From Cafeteria roenbergensis (lineage: Eukaryota > Sar > Bigyra > Bicosoecida > Cafeteriaceae), in contig VLTN01000001.1 of assembly GCA_008330645.1 (NCBI GenBank), positions 496,001-560,000 on the forward strand: a stretch of 64,000 nt of DNA. Reading direction: 5' to 3'. The position numbers and the translations under genes were made by a program. How positions within the stretch are numbered: the stretch's first letter is position 1; each line of letters starts with the position of its first letter. The notes under the pieces are model-generated. The model saw nothing but the letters and a program-made list of their open reading frames with translations, made no database searches and was not told where the DNA came from. Positions 29,604 to 41,844 of the stretch are shown one piece after another.

Positions 29604-29798
29604 GTCCAGGAGTCGACCGGCCGCGGCTGGGCGGCTGGGAGCTCCGGCTGATGCGCGTGTGCGCGCCACGCCGAATTGTTCTGGCGCTTGTCTCGGTAGA
29701 GCGCAGATTCAGCATGTTTGTTGAACCGCGCGCCGGCATCGGAGGGCACGCCGACCTTGTCTGGCGGCGAGGGCAAGGGCCTTGCCCGTGCGCCCTGG
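29604..29798. promoter_or_regulatory. Divergent promoter region, NSF / TMEM144
   Basis: Only 195 bp separate the two opposite start codons (29603 and 29799). The region must hold both promoters; no specific element is recognised. Confidence 0.5.
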
Positions 29799-31330
29799 AT
29801 GGCGAACATCTCGCTCGGGCTGATCTGTGCGGCAGTTTCAGTCCTGTTCTTCGGCTCCAACTGTAAGCAGCAACTGATGCAAGCGCCAACTCAAGTCTGC
29901 GTGGCGCGCGCCTTGGCATGCGCTTCGTCTCCCTTGCGTGCCAGCGCTGTGCGGGACTCGGCATTCCGTGTTCCGTGGCCGCTCCGGCGGCCAGGGGTCA
30001 GGCGGGCACTGGGGGCACCTGCTGGGGTGAGGCCGCGACGCGTGGGGCGGGGGAGCGCGCCTGTCGCGGAGCTCAGGCAGGCAGCTTTGAGGTGGGCGGC
30101 TCCCAGTGGTGGCACGTGGCGCCCCCGTGTGGCTGCACGCGGAGGTCATGCGTGGGGGACGGGTGGTGGCGGGGCGCGCTTCCCCGCAGACCGGGCCTCG
30201 TTGAGCGCCCGCGCCTGTGCGCTGAGGCTTGCGCCTGACTCCCCGCAGTCATCCCCACCAAAGTCTACAAGACCGGCGACGGCGTCTTTTTTCAATGGGT
30301 CCTGTGCACTGGCATCTTGTTGACGGGGACTGTGTGCTTCCTTATTCAGTGCACGATGGGAGCGTCGTGCCCAGCGTTCGAGCCGCTCGCGGTGCTTGGA
30401 GGGGCAATCTGGTGCACAGGCAACATGATGGTTGTGCCGGTGGTCAAGACCATAGGCCTTTCGCTTGGCCTTGTCATCTGGGGCAGCGCCAACCTCATTA
30501 TGGGTTGGGCGTCGGGCAAATTTGGTTTCTTCGGCCTGAAGCCAGAGTCCGTTCCCAACCCCGCCCTCAACTACGTTGGGGTGGTGGTTGCGATTTGCTC
30601 GCTCGTGCTGTCCGTCTTTATTCGCCCTACGGTAGGAAGGGGCGAGCCCGAGGGCGACGGGGAGGACGAGCTCGGCTTCGACTCGGATGACGATAAGCTT
30701 GAGCAAGCGCTCGTGCCGCCCGGTGCAGCGGACTTCGGACAGGGGGTCATCAACACAGACGGGGGCGGGGACACGCGGAGCGTCCTCTCGGAGCTTGAGC
30801 ACGTGGCCGAAGCGGACCAGCAGGAGCTCTTCCTGACCAAGCTCCCGCGTTGGCAGCAGCAAATTGTCGGAGTTACGCTGTCAATTGTGTCTGGGCTGCT
30901 CTACGGTGTAAACTTTGACCCTCCCCAGTACATTGTGGACCACCCTGCCGACTTCCCTGGCGCGCCCAAGCAGCCCGTCGAGCTGGTGTTTTCTCATTTT
31001 GTTGGCATTTGGATGGCGTCGACAGTCTACTTCCTGGCTTATGCCGTGTACATGCGAAACAAGCCTGCGGTCTACCCCAGAGTCATCCTTCCCGCCATTG
31101 TCAGTGGCGTCATGTGGGCCATCGCGGACATTTGCTGGTTCATTGCAAACGCGAACCTGCAGTTCGTCGTCAGCTTCCCGCTGATCACGATGGGTCCGGG
31201 GATCGTAGGCTCTCTTTGGGGCGTGTTTGCGTTTGGGGAGATCCGGGGCACCAGGAATTACTTGATATTGGCGAGCGTGTTCGCCGTCGCGGCGACAGGG
31301 TCTGGCCTGATCATCGCCTCGAAATTTTGA
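29799..31330 (+). CDS. TMEM144: TMEM144-like membrane transporter
   Basis: Exons 29799-29862 and 30249-31330, 381 residues. The 386-bp intron has donor GTAAGC and acceptor CTCCCCGCAG and joins in phase 1, giving FFGSNFIPTKVYKTGDGVFF, the family start. About ten membrane helices in two halves are separated by an acidic loop (GDGEDELGFDSDDDKLEQA, about residues 125-190). Matching signatures include LGGAIWCTGNMMVVPVVKTI, WGSANLIMGWASGKFGFFG, GVTLSIVSGLLYGVNF, SHFVGIWMASTVYFLAY and WFIANANLQFVVSFPLIT. TMEM144 belongs to the drug/metabolite transporter superfamily and is predicted to carry carbohydrate or nucleotide sugar; its real substrate is not known. Confidence 0.92.
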
Positions 31331-31679
31331 ATGGGCGTGTGCGGCAAGAATGAAGGCGCCCCGAGGTGCGCGTCTTGCACCTGCTCAGGAGCGCGCACAC
31401 CGGTATTCCAAAAGGCCCGTTGGTGTGAGGCGCAGGGACGCGGTGCGCCAGGAGGCCAGCAGTGCGCGCGAGTTCGAACTGCCCGCGGCCGCCGCTCTGC
31501 CGTCGCTGGGCGACAAGCCCCCAGCTTGCCTTGGCCACGGCGCGGTCGCCAAGGCTGCAGCGCACCTCCAGGCCCACCGGGCCTCGTTGTGGTTGGCAGC
31601 TCTCACTGCCCAGTGTCAGCTGCAGCGCCTTCCGGGGGCTTGACTGCCTCGCAAGGAGCTCAGCGGGGCGCCGTCTCAG
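31331..31679. other. Spacer between TMEM144 and the methyltransferase gene
   Basis: 349 bp on the same strand between a stop and the next start. It must hold the TMEM144 3' end and the promoter of the next gene. Nothing specific seen. Confidence 0.4.
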
Positions 31680-34600
31680 ATGGCTTCGAGCTGCAGGCCC
31701 GGCCCACGGCCCGCCGAAGCCTTCGCAAGCCCGCTTTTCCAGCAGTCCATTGTGGGCTGCACAATCAACGTGAGGCATCTCGGTGCCAGCGTTTTCCGGC
31801 CTCGCGCTTCCCCGGGAACTGGGCTTCGGCAGAAAGCTCCCCGATTGCGTCCTGCTTCAGCCCCAGCGCCCCTTGCCGGGGGCTGGCAGGCGCACACGCA
31901 AGGGTGGAACCTGCCTGTGCGCAGGCCGGCGGGTTGGTCTTCCAGGCCCGCCTCGCTGGTTTCTGCGTTGAGACAAGAGCCTGTGTCAGGCAGACACTTG
32001 CCGCGGGCCACGGCGCGCCTCACCCCCTGTGATTCCACGGCAGCTTGCTTTGTGCTTGTTTCGCGACGGTTTCTGCGCGTTTCAGGTGTTCTTCGAGGGC
32101 GATGAGCCAGGTTGGTTTGAAGGTCGGGTCGTCGGTGTGGACCCGCTTCGCGGCGTGGTGGTGCACTACTTGGCCACGGACGAAATCATGGCCCACGACC
32201 TCACGAGCGAACCCTTCGCGGTGTCCACTCGCCTGGTTTGGGCGCGGCAGGCCGGCGGGTCTTGGTGGCCAGCGTCGCAGATGCTCTACTCGTCGCAGCC
32301 TCAGTCCCTCGCTCAGTGGCGCCAGCAGGTGAACGGGACCGTGTTCCTGTCTTTCTTCCCGGATCAATCCCTGGGGAAGGCCAGCGCAGCGCAGGGGGGC
32401 ATCCTTCCATTCGACCTTCCCCCCTGCGCTCCGAAAACGGCTGCCATTGCGTCGGCCACGGCGGCCGCCTTGCGGGAACAGGCGGCCATGGCCCGCGCTC
32501 GGCGAAGGTGGCTGCTCAGGCTTGCCCCCCTCGGGTCGGGGTTGCACCCGCCCGTCACTTCGAAGCCAGCCAAGGGGAGCAGCAGCTCGGCACCTGGGGC
32601 AGCGCCGGCCTTTCCTTCTATCGGCAGGTCGTGGGTGTCACTGACATCGGGTGGGCGCCGCTTCAGAGTGTGGGTGGTGCGGCAGTCCGATGTGTCAGGG
32701 GCCCATTTGTGCTGCGTGCCAGCGGACGGAACCGCGCCGGCACAGACCGAGGCCGACACGGCTGATGCGCCACCTGCAGCGCAGGCGGCGCTCCTGGCCG
32801 CGCCAGATGAGGCCGGAGGCGGCGCGGGCGTGCAGCCCGACAGAGGGGACCCCCTGGTCGCGACCGTCGGCTGGCTGCACATCGCTGCCTTCTTGCCTCA
32901 CTGGGGGCCAAACGGTGGTGCTGCGCGTGCCGAGGCGGTTCTGCCGCTTGCGGCCCAAGGTGTCCCTCCTCGCTGCCTTGTTGGCCCTGCGGGCGTGGCC
33001 ACTCTGCCTGCCTTGCACCTTCACGGGGTGCACATTCCTGGCTCGCCGATGCACCCCATCCCTAGGGTGAGATCGACAGACATGTCCCCGTCATCAAGGC
33101 CGGTTGGGGCCGCCTCAGCAGCGAGGCGCAATGCTCTCGGCGACTCTCGAGTGTGCAGCCTCACAGGCCTAGCTGCCAGTGATGGCTGGGGCCGGCTGGC
33201 GGCTGCCTCATCGCTACCGCTTGTTCCGACCGCGCAGCCGAGGCTGCTTGTCCGCTGCGCCGCTTGCACGGTGATGGTCCACCCAGTTGCGGCGGCGGAC
33301 CGCAGCCCTGGCCTGTCCCACAACTGGGAAGCCTCCGGGTGTTTGCCTCGCCGCGACTGGAGACCGGAGCCTCGCGAAGTTGCGCTGAACTCCAAGTGGT
33401 GGGCGGGCGGGTTCGAATCGGCACAGCGGCAGCTGCGCTCTCTCCAGGCCCTACCGCGCACGACCAGCAGCTCAGATGCTGCCCCCCCTCTCCGATTCTC
33501 TGATGCGGAGTTTTGGAAGTGCGACGACCCGGTCCAGCCCGAGGTGGCAAACGCCGCGGCAGACGCGGAGCTTGCAGACGAGTGGTTCAAGGACCGCCAG
33601 CAGTGGGTGCTGCGAACTCCCCGGGCAAACGCCGGAAAGGCTGACGCCGCATCGACCGAGCGTCCTGACCGAGCGCACTCAGCGGCATCTGCCACGGCGG
33701 CAGGCGGGGCCCCGGACGCGGCGTCGGAGGCTGGCCAGGTTCAAGCCGCGGAGTACGCTGAGGCGCTTGCCGCGGCAGCCAGCCCCTGGCCCTGGCCCCA
33801 GGGCCAGCAAGCAATTCAGTGGACTCACGCAGCCATGCCTCTGTCTCCCAGGGGCGAGCCTCTGGCCCCATGGAAGGGGTGGGAGGGCGGCCTGGCCCCC
33901 AGCGACCGCTCGTCCTCACGTGGCCTACCAGGGGCCTCCGCTGCCCTCACTGGCTGGCTATGCCCACAGTGCGAGTTCTGCGGTAGCTGTGGGGCACCCC
34001 ACCCGCTTGGCGATCAGCAGCCTGAGAGAGGAAGCCTGGAAGCCGCGGTTCCGAGCGCGAGGCTGGGAGAGACTGAAGCCTCCGGTGACGGCTTGCAGGT
34101 GCAGGATGCTGGGCTCACGACCGCAGGCTCAGGGGACCTCGTCCCTGACATAGCCTGCTCTTCGTCGTCTTCGTCGTCTTCGTCTTCGTCGTCGTCGTCG
34201 TCGGAGCCGCCGCCGCCGCCGCCGCCGCCGGCAGAGGCTGCTCTGCCTCTGACAGACGAGGCCCCCACTGCCTCGGACGATGGAGCCAAGCCCATTCTTC
34301 CTCTTCCCGACCCCGAGACACTGGCGTTCCAGACTCGCCTCGTGCGACCGGTTGACCCAGCTCTCGGCCTAGGCGCTGGCAAAGGCGTGATCGCTGTGAG
34401 TGCGTTCGAGCGAGAGGTCCGTTCCGCTTGCCCTGCGCTCCACCGGTGCATCGCCTGGGCAGGCGCCAAGGCCGGCTTCGGCACGGCCACGCCTGGAGTG
34501 GCGCCTACCACATCGGACATCCCGCCGCTGCCAGGGTTCCTCTTCACCGTGGTCAACGCCGCGTTGTGCCACCCGTGGCAGCTGCGCTTGGCAGAAGACG

Positions 34601-37600
34601 GCTCTGACGCCCGGGATGCCGCAGCCACGGACCGGCAGGACAGTGGTTTGTCCAGGCCGTGGCTGCGGCCTATGCGCGAGTGGTCACTGGCATCGGCAGC
34701 AGTGTCTGGAAGTGCGGAAGCTCTGGGAGTTACGCCTCTGGCCGACTTGTCCGCGCGGGCAGGCGAGCTGCGACGCATCGAGGTTGCCGGAGGTAACATC
34801 ATGGCCGTTGTAGCTGGGTCAGGCCAAGTCCCCAAGCACAAGGCAGGCAGGGTCTCGTCGGCAGCGGAGGCTGGGCGAACCGGGCAGCTCAAACCGCAAG
34901 CCGCAGGCGCGGGACGACAGGGCCAGTCCAAACGCGGCGCTGCCAGGGCCGTCGCTAGTTCTGCAGCGACTGCAGCGAGCGAGCCAGGCCGCCCAGGACG
35001 CGGACGGGGGCGGGGGCGAGGAGGCGGACGCGGACGCGGACGCGGACGCGGGCGCCACCCCAAGGCGGCAGCTTCTGCCGCAGTGACTGCAGTGGCGACT
35101 GGCTCCAAGAGCACATCTGGCCGGCCTCGCGGCGGAGGCGGGGACCGAGCAACCTCCGGATCCCGCGGCAGAGGAGCAGCCGCGACTGCCAAGTCGGGTG
35201 CTTCGGACAAGGCGGCAGGACTTCGGGCAGCAGAAAAGCGCGCGCGACAAGCCTCTGTCGCCAGCACTGACCCTGCCGCCGACGCGGACGATGGTGACTC
35301 GGACTCGGACTCTGAGTCATTGGTTGGACCCCCTGCCCTTGCCTCTGCCTGGGACAGACCTCGGGCTTCGGATGCGTGGCTGCGAGGCGGCGGGCCCTTC
35401 CAAGCCTGGTCCTTGAGTGGCGACGACGTGTTGTGCCCGCCGTGGCGCACCGGGCCACAGTGCGACCTGGCAGCGGCGGCTTCCAGCGCGCTTCCGCCGC
35501 TGGTGCTGTCAGACATGCCGCACGCTCCTCCGCCCCGGCCTGTCTCGCTGTGTCGGCAGTGCTCTGCCTGCTTCGAGGTGGCCGAGTACTGCCCCGTCAC
35601 GTTGCAAGCCTACAGCCCGGAGGCAACGCATATGGTGGCATGCGAGGGTTGCGGGATGTGGGTCCACGCAGGGGCCGACGGGTTTAGCGAGGCCGATGTG
35701 CGCGACCTCTCCGAAGGGCGGCACCGCCACTGCGGCGGCGTTTACCTGTGCCCCACGTGTCGCTCGACCCTGATGGCACGGCTGCTGTCCTTCATGATCC
35801 ACGAGAATCGCTCAGGCATCTTCGCCGCCCCGGTCACGGATGAGGTTGCGCCCGGCTACAGCGAAGTGGTAGGGCGTCCGATGGACCTCTTCACAATGTC
35901 CCGCCGCCTGGCCCACGGGGTGTACTCCGGCACCGGCGGCCCGCAGCGCTTCCGGGTGGATGCCGAGCAGATCGCAATCAATGCGCTGGCCTACAACTCG
36001 AGAGGGGATAAGACCTGGAAGGAGGCGCGCCGCTTCTTGCTGGCGCTGTCCCGCGCAACGGATGCTGTCTTTCCCTTCACTCACAACGGGGCATTTGCGG
36101 CGAAGATTGCCGCTGCTCTCGGTGAGGCAGCTCCCGGGCGCACGCCCATGGCACACCATGCGGTGTGGACTCCCGGAAACCCGCTCGGCGATGCAGAGGC
36201 GTCCGGCTTAGATGTGTCTGCCGCGTCCAGGGACACGAAGCTGGCGGGAGGCGTTCGCGGTGCGGACATCTTGCAGCGCCAGCATGAGCAGCAAGTGCTC
36301 GAGCTTCGGGCCAAGAGCGGAGGGGCCGTCGCGCTGGTGTCCCAGAGCGCTGTTGCGCCGGCGCTGGGCCAAAAGGTTGCCGCGGGCCCTCCCGATGAGC
36401 CAGCGCTGGCTTTGCCAGCTGCTGCGACCGCCGCGCCCGATTCGGAGGCCGACTCCAGCTGCCCTCCCTCAACCCCAGCGTCCACGCTCGCTCCGTCGTC
36501 GCAGCCCAGCCCTGATGGCCGCCTCGGCCGTAGCTCCTCCCGGGGCGGTGCCGACGCGGGGTCACGGCCTCATCAGCCGGCTGACAGCACAGTGCTTGCT
36601 GCTCTTGCTACGGACGCGGCAGCAGCCAGAGGGCGCGGCGGCGCGCCGCTTGGGCGGAGAGCAGTCGGGTCATGGAAGGCCGTGCTCCGGGTTCCCAGCA
36701 AACTGGCCATTTGGACTGCCACCGCTGACATGTGCGCCTATACGGGCGAGCTGGTTCGGGCATGGGAGGCTGCGGTCTGCATGCTGTGTGGCGAGGCCTT
36801 CACCAAAGCCGCGCTGGTCCCACCAGGCGCCCTCCCGCCCTACAACGACGAAGCCGGGGTCCCCATGCGGCCAGTGGAGGGACTAGGCGGGGGTGGCAGT
36901 CGCGCCTGGGCGTGCAAAGTTTGCTCGCAGGCGTGCGGGGCGGACGAAATGGCCGCACTCCTCTCTCAGTGCGACTCCTGCGGAGGCGACACGGACGCGC
37001 TCGGCATCGCTGCGGCGGAGGAGCTCGAGTCTATCGTGCGGGTGCTGCAGTCCGCGACTGCAGCCGGCGGAGGGCCAGGGCCTGCCTGGGCTCCCGGAGA
37101 TGCCACTTGGCCATGGTCTTGGCGCCCGGAGGCCGTGCAAGCGCGCTCGGAGGCGGCGCACTGCTCCGCTGGTTTTCGCCCGTTGGCTCTCCTTGACGCA
37201 GTCCAGCGCGTCTCGAGCGCTGCGGGTCTCCCCGCCACGGCGCAGGTCGTCGCATCGAGCGCCTTCGAAGCGGCGGTTCTCCATCACGCAAGGGGCGTCC
37301 AAGCGAGACGCATTGCTTTGCGCCAAGCTCGCCGTGCGGCAGCTGTTGGCGCCATGGCTGTCGCATCCACGGAACCAGTGGTTGCCGTTGGGCGGCTCTA
37401 CCGCGAAGCTCGGGCGGTCCCCACAGCAGATGCCGGTGTGGTTGCGTCTGAGTCGGCCACTTCGGCGGGGCCTGCGGGCACAGAGCTCGTGGCTGGGGCT
37501 GCGGACGCCTCAAGCCCCGCTGAAGCCGCAGCCACGGTGAAGCGACACATGGGGTGGCCAGAAAACTGCCCCATCGCCCCGGTTTGCGCCCATGCCGCGC

Positions 37601-40600
37601 GTCTCCTTCAGGATGTGAGAAGGGGAAGCGTAAACAGTCCCGCGTGGCTCCAGGCGTGGCTCTCAAGTCCGCTTTTGGGACGATTGGCGGAGGCTGGGAC
37701 ACACGAGCCCGCGGCAAAGCGGGCCAGACCGCACTCTGGCCTAGCCCTTGCGGCAGGGCCGCTCGCAGCTGATGCGCCGCGCAGTTGCGCTGCGGAGCCC
37801 GGTGGCAACACTAGCGACTCGCCGCACGACATGGCCCCGACGCTGAAGCGACCCAGGAGCGAGGAGGGAGCCGAGCCGAGCTCGTTCGTCCAGCAGGTGG
37901 TCGATGGCTGTGCAGTCCCTCGCTGGCTCGCTGCACGCGCGTCGCATTTTGCAAACGCCTTCGCCGCGGCTCTCGAGGAAGAGCGGAGCTCGGGCGCCAG
38001 CGTGAGCGTTGAAGCGGTGGCGTCTGGCTTGCCTGTGGGCGAGGCCCCGGGCGCGGCTGCACTCCTGCTGGTCCTGGGCGCGGCGCTGTCGCGGACCGAC
38101 CCAGTGGCCTCTCGCAAGGCGGTGGCTGGGGTCCCTGGCGTGCCAAGCGGTGTGGCCCTTGCCCAAGCTGCCGCAGCGGCGAGCGCGCAGGAGTCTGCGG
38201 CAACGTGCGCGACAGAAGCTATCCGCGCTTTGGCAGCTTTGCGCGTGGCAGACGGACGCCAGGCGAGTCCCAGCGTGCAAGCTGCGGACAGGGTGTCCAG
38301 CCTCCCAGCTGCTGCTCCCGCAGCGCCCTGGATGCCGTCGTCGGGCTTCGTGCCCCGGGCCTCCAGGGCGGATCTGCCGGTTGGCGCTGCCTCGCCCGCT
38401 TCTGCGTGTCTTTCAAGGCCGTTTACGCTGTTTCCAAGCGCATCGATGGCGCGCGAGGCGACTCTTTGTGCGGCCACAGCGGTCCCAACCCAAGGGACGA
38501 TCGGCGGGTTGTGCCCGGCTGTTCCAGCGGACGCGGCCGCTGACTTTGCAGCGTGGTACGCGGACATGCTCCGACAGCGAGTGGAGGCAGCGGGAGGCCA
38601 AGCCCAAGGCGCGCCTCCCGCGGCGGCATCGATGCTTGCTGGCCCTGGGAGGGAGGGCGCCATCGTACCGGTGCACGCGGCCGGCACGCTGCCGCTGTCG
38701 GCGAGAGGCGCCCCGAGCCTCCTCGATTGGGTCGGCGTGGGTCTTTCGGCCACTGGCTTGCCTTTGCGCAGGGCGGCGGCCGCGGCGCTGCGCCGTGTGG
38801 TGGCAGAGTCTGTCGAGGCCGCTGCGCAGCCGGAGGCGCTGGCATCGGTGCGGCTGGTTCCAGCAACGGTGGCGCCGATGGCCGGCACGGAGCAGTCAAC
38901 GCTTCTGCGCAAATGGGCAACTGCGCTGGCCGAAAGGGGTGCCCATGGGGCAGTCAACGCGGCAACCACGTTCGCTGCGGTTCTGCTGGCCGCTGGGGGC
39001 GGAGACCCACGCGCCCCTGTGGCGTGGGACCCTTGCACGTTTGCCGGTGGTCTCGATGCCCATGGCCTCGGCGGGCAAGGCCCCAGCGGGTCAGACGCGG
39101 CAGCAGCGCCAGGCGCCTCAAGCTCGTCCAGCCGACTGGGGGACCAGGAGGTCGAGAGCTTCGGAGGGGGCCGCGCTTCGCGGACCCGCCGCACAGCTGG
39201 CGCATCGGGGGACGACGGCGATAGCACGCCTCGCCCAGGCGGATCGCCCCATGCGGACGGAGGCGGTGCTTCCGAAGCGAAAGGAGGCTCGCACGGGCAA
39301 CTGGCGCCCAGCTCAAGCGCGTCGTCCACGGCTCCAGGCTCAAGCGCACAGCAGAGTGCCGGTGGAAGCGTCATGGCGCCAGGAACCGCAACTTCAGGGC
39401 CTGCGCACGGCTCTGGTGGGGGTGGCAGCAGCGGTGGCGGTGGCGGTAGCAGTGGTGGCGGTGGTGGCGGCGGCATAGGCCAGTCTGGCTCTTTTGTTGG
39501 CGACGCTGTGCTCGAAGCTGATGGGGGACCCAATGTGGCGCTGCCCGTGGACGTGGCACTTGCCCTTGGCCTGTCCGCGGCACTGCCGTCAGCGGCTGCA
39601 GAATCGCAGCGGGCCAGGGGCAGCGCCACTCCGGGGCAAATGGTGACTGCAACCCGTCTGCTGCCCGAAATGCCGACGGCGTCGTGCTTCCCCCTTGCAA
39701 GCGCCCGCCCCGGCTCCGTGTCGTCCATGGATGGTGCGCAGGCGCGCGTCGCAGGCATCATCGCGGAGCGCAGCTGGGCTCGCATCCGCTCGGACTTGAG
39801 CGACGGAGCCAAGAAACCCTTTGCCGCAGTCCGGTCAGGGGCCGTTACGGTCTGCGCGTGGGGCCGCATTCTGCCCCCTGGGCTGGCGGATGAGGCGTTC
39901 GTGTTGCCCACCGCCGACTCAGACGGAAGCGGCGACCTGCCACTGCCCCTCGGCTTTGTTTCGCGGCGCGTTTGGTGGTCGCCTCGTGGAGGGCGCACGC
40001 GTTGCTCCTGGGCATGCAGCGTCCAGTGCCGGCTTCGAGCCAATCATGCAGGGGCGAGAGTGCTGCGACCCTGGTTTGTGGTGGAGTGTGATGAAGACGC
40101 GCCCGGCCTTCCCACCAAGCGCCACAGAGTGTCGGGATGGACTTTGCAAGGTAAGATCTGCGATGGCCGGACAGCATTGGGTTTGCCGGAGCCGCTCAAG
40201 CGGGTCGAGCCAGCTGCTCGCGCGTGACGCTCTCGCGCCCCAGTCTACCCGCTCCCCGCTTCTCATTTCGTTCTGCCGTTCGTTCCGCAGCTGTGCAAGA
40301 CGCAGTGGTGTCTCTTGCAGCCGACGCACCGGCCATGAGCTTCTTGGCCTCAGCTACATCGCGTTCCGCGTTGAGCAGGCTGGGCCCCGGGTGGTTTTTC
40401 GGCTTCCAGGACGAGGCCGTTGCGGAGGGGATTCTCAGCTTGCCCGAGAAGCGGCTGTGCGACTTGGCGGCTGGCCGCCTGTCGGGTGCTGTGTCGGACG
40501 CAGAGGCCCGCGCCGTTGCGACGCTGGAGGCGCTCACGCTCGATGTGGTGCTGCCGCCTTGGTCGATGGCAGGCATTGGCTCGACAAAGCGCTGCCAGCC

Positions 40601-41279
40601 TGCAGGGAAGCGTGCATCGGGCCCCGAAGCAGACTTTTCGGCCTCCGGGCCGCAAGTCTCGCCGGAGCAGCGCGACGGCAACACGGCGGGACCCAAAGAG
40701 GCGCTGAGCGCGGCGCAGGTGTCCAGCCTGCTGCAAGGCCTTGACCGAGAGCCCCTCGCGGAGCGAGTGCGGGCGCGCAAGTCGGACATCCACGGCTGGG
40801 GCCTCTTTGCCAAGCGCAAATTGCGCAAAGGAGGTGAGTGCTGTCCTGACCTCGGGCGGAGGTTCTGGCTGCTTGAGCGCCAAGTGTCTCACACGAATGC
40901 CACTGGCCGCTTCACGCTTGCGACACCCGCCTTCCGAGCTCTTGCTTTGGTGTTCGCAGAGATTGTCATCGAGTATACGGGCCACCTGATATCTTCGGGG
41001 GTAGCCGACCTTCGAGAACAGGAGTACGCGGAAAAGAAGCTCGGAGGAAGCTGTTACCTGTTCCGCATGGATGACGACGCGATTGCTGACGCAACCTTGC
41101 GGGGGTCTTGCGCCCGCTTCATCAACCACTCGGGGGCGCCGAATTGCGACTCTCGCGTTGTGGCCGGCGTGGACGGAAACAAGGCAATCGTGATTCAGGC
41201 ACTCCGTGACGTCGACCCAGGCGAGGAGGTCACATACGACTACAAGTTCCCCTTTGACTTTGCGCAGAGCCAAGTTTGA
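31680..41279 (+). CDS. Trithorax/ATX-type histone H3K4 methyltransferase (PWWP-PHD-bromo-FYR-SET)
   Basis: Exons 31680-31769, 32086-40150, 40291-40833 and 40960-41279; 3005 residues. Donors GTGAGG, GTAAGA, GTGAGT; acceptors TTTCAG, CCGCAG, TCGCAG; every phase fits. Domains in order: Tudor/agenet-like (IVGCTIN spliced to VFFEGDEPGWFEGR, about 23-75); PWWP (LVWARQAGGSWWPA, about 79-135); Ser/Pro tract (about 722-747); RG-rich basic patch (about 997-1022); PHD finger (CRQCSACFEV to LCPTC, about 1184-1256); bromodomain (about 1257-1359, VGRPMDLFTMSRRLAHGVY); a second Cys-rich module (VCMLCGEAF to QCDSCGGD, about 1594-1665); FYRN (PLGFVSRRVWWS) and FYRC (PGWFFGFQDEAV), about 2650-2780; SET (SDIHGWGLFAKR to TYDYKFPFDF, about 2877-3002). 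Such enzymes methylate H3K4 at active genes. The SET domain ends at once after YDYKFPFDFAQSQV with no post-SET, and NHSC reads NHSG. Confidence 0.9.
34160..34230 (+). repeat. TCN/CCG trinucleotide repeat inside the methyltransferase exon
   Basis: Interrupted run of TTC/GTC trinucleotides (frame reads TCG/TCT/TCC) followed by pure GCC/CCG, translated as about 15 Ser, then EPP and a Pro run. Likely length-variable between strains. Confidence 0.85.
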
Positions 41280-41844
41280 AGGGCCGTGGGAAGTTGCGTG
41301 AGGAATCCGCTGCAGCCGCCATTCTCAAGAGCGCATGCTCATCGTTGCTTGCTCCTCAAACCATCACGCGCTGAGCCGCGAGCCGGCGTTGCACAGGTGC
41401 GCCGGACTGAGTCCTCGCCAGGGTTTCTGGCTCAGAGGTGTTTGGTCACTGCTTGACCTTCAGCGCGGCCAGATGCCTTGGGTGGCCTGCCTACCCCCGC
41501 CTGCGAGCCCCTTGCCGGCGCTCAGCCAACTGTGAAGCTCTCAGCCCGCCATGCGGCGAGCGACGCGCTTCGCCCACCCGACCTTTGCCGCCGCCCAGCC
41601 ACCCGCCGTGCAAGACGCTCGCAGACGACGAACCCGCCCGTGGCAAAGGAACGCCCGGGGTGGCACTTGCACATCTGCATGGCCGCTTGCAGCTCGAGGC
41701 CCCTGCTGGCGCTGCGGCAAGCGAAGCGGCGAAGCCCTTGCACCCGCGATGACCGATGCGGTCAAGGCATGGGCTCCCTAAGTGAGCCGGTCAGACAGGG
41801 GCAGAGGCCGAGCGGATGCACGGAGTCGGAAGCGTGGACGCAAG
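41280..41844. other. Convergent 3' region, methyltransferase / ARL-like
   Basis: 565 bp between two facing stop codons. I searched the plus-strand frames for a CxCx4C post-SET exon and found none. No RNA gene or recognisable protein seen. Confidence 0.45.

Noticed and set aside
34014-35600. 528-codon minus-strand frame
   Set aside because: Antisense to the basic RG-rich part of the methyltransferase and without protein features.
37608-40043. 811-codon open frame antisense to the methyltransferase
   Set aside because: Ser/Ala/Pro-rich translation without any motif; a shadow of GC-rich codons in the opposite strand.
41280-41844. Missed post-SET exon
   Set aside because: No CxCx4C-coding stretch in any plus-strand frame, and no GT donor with good context before the stop.
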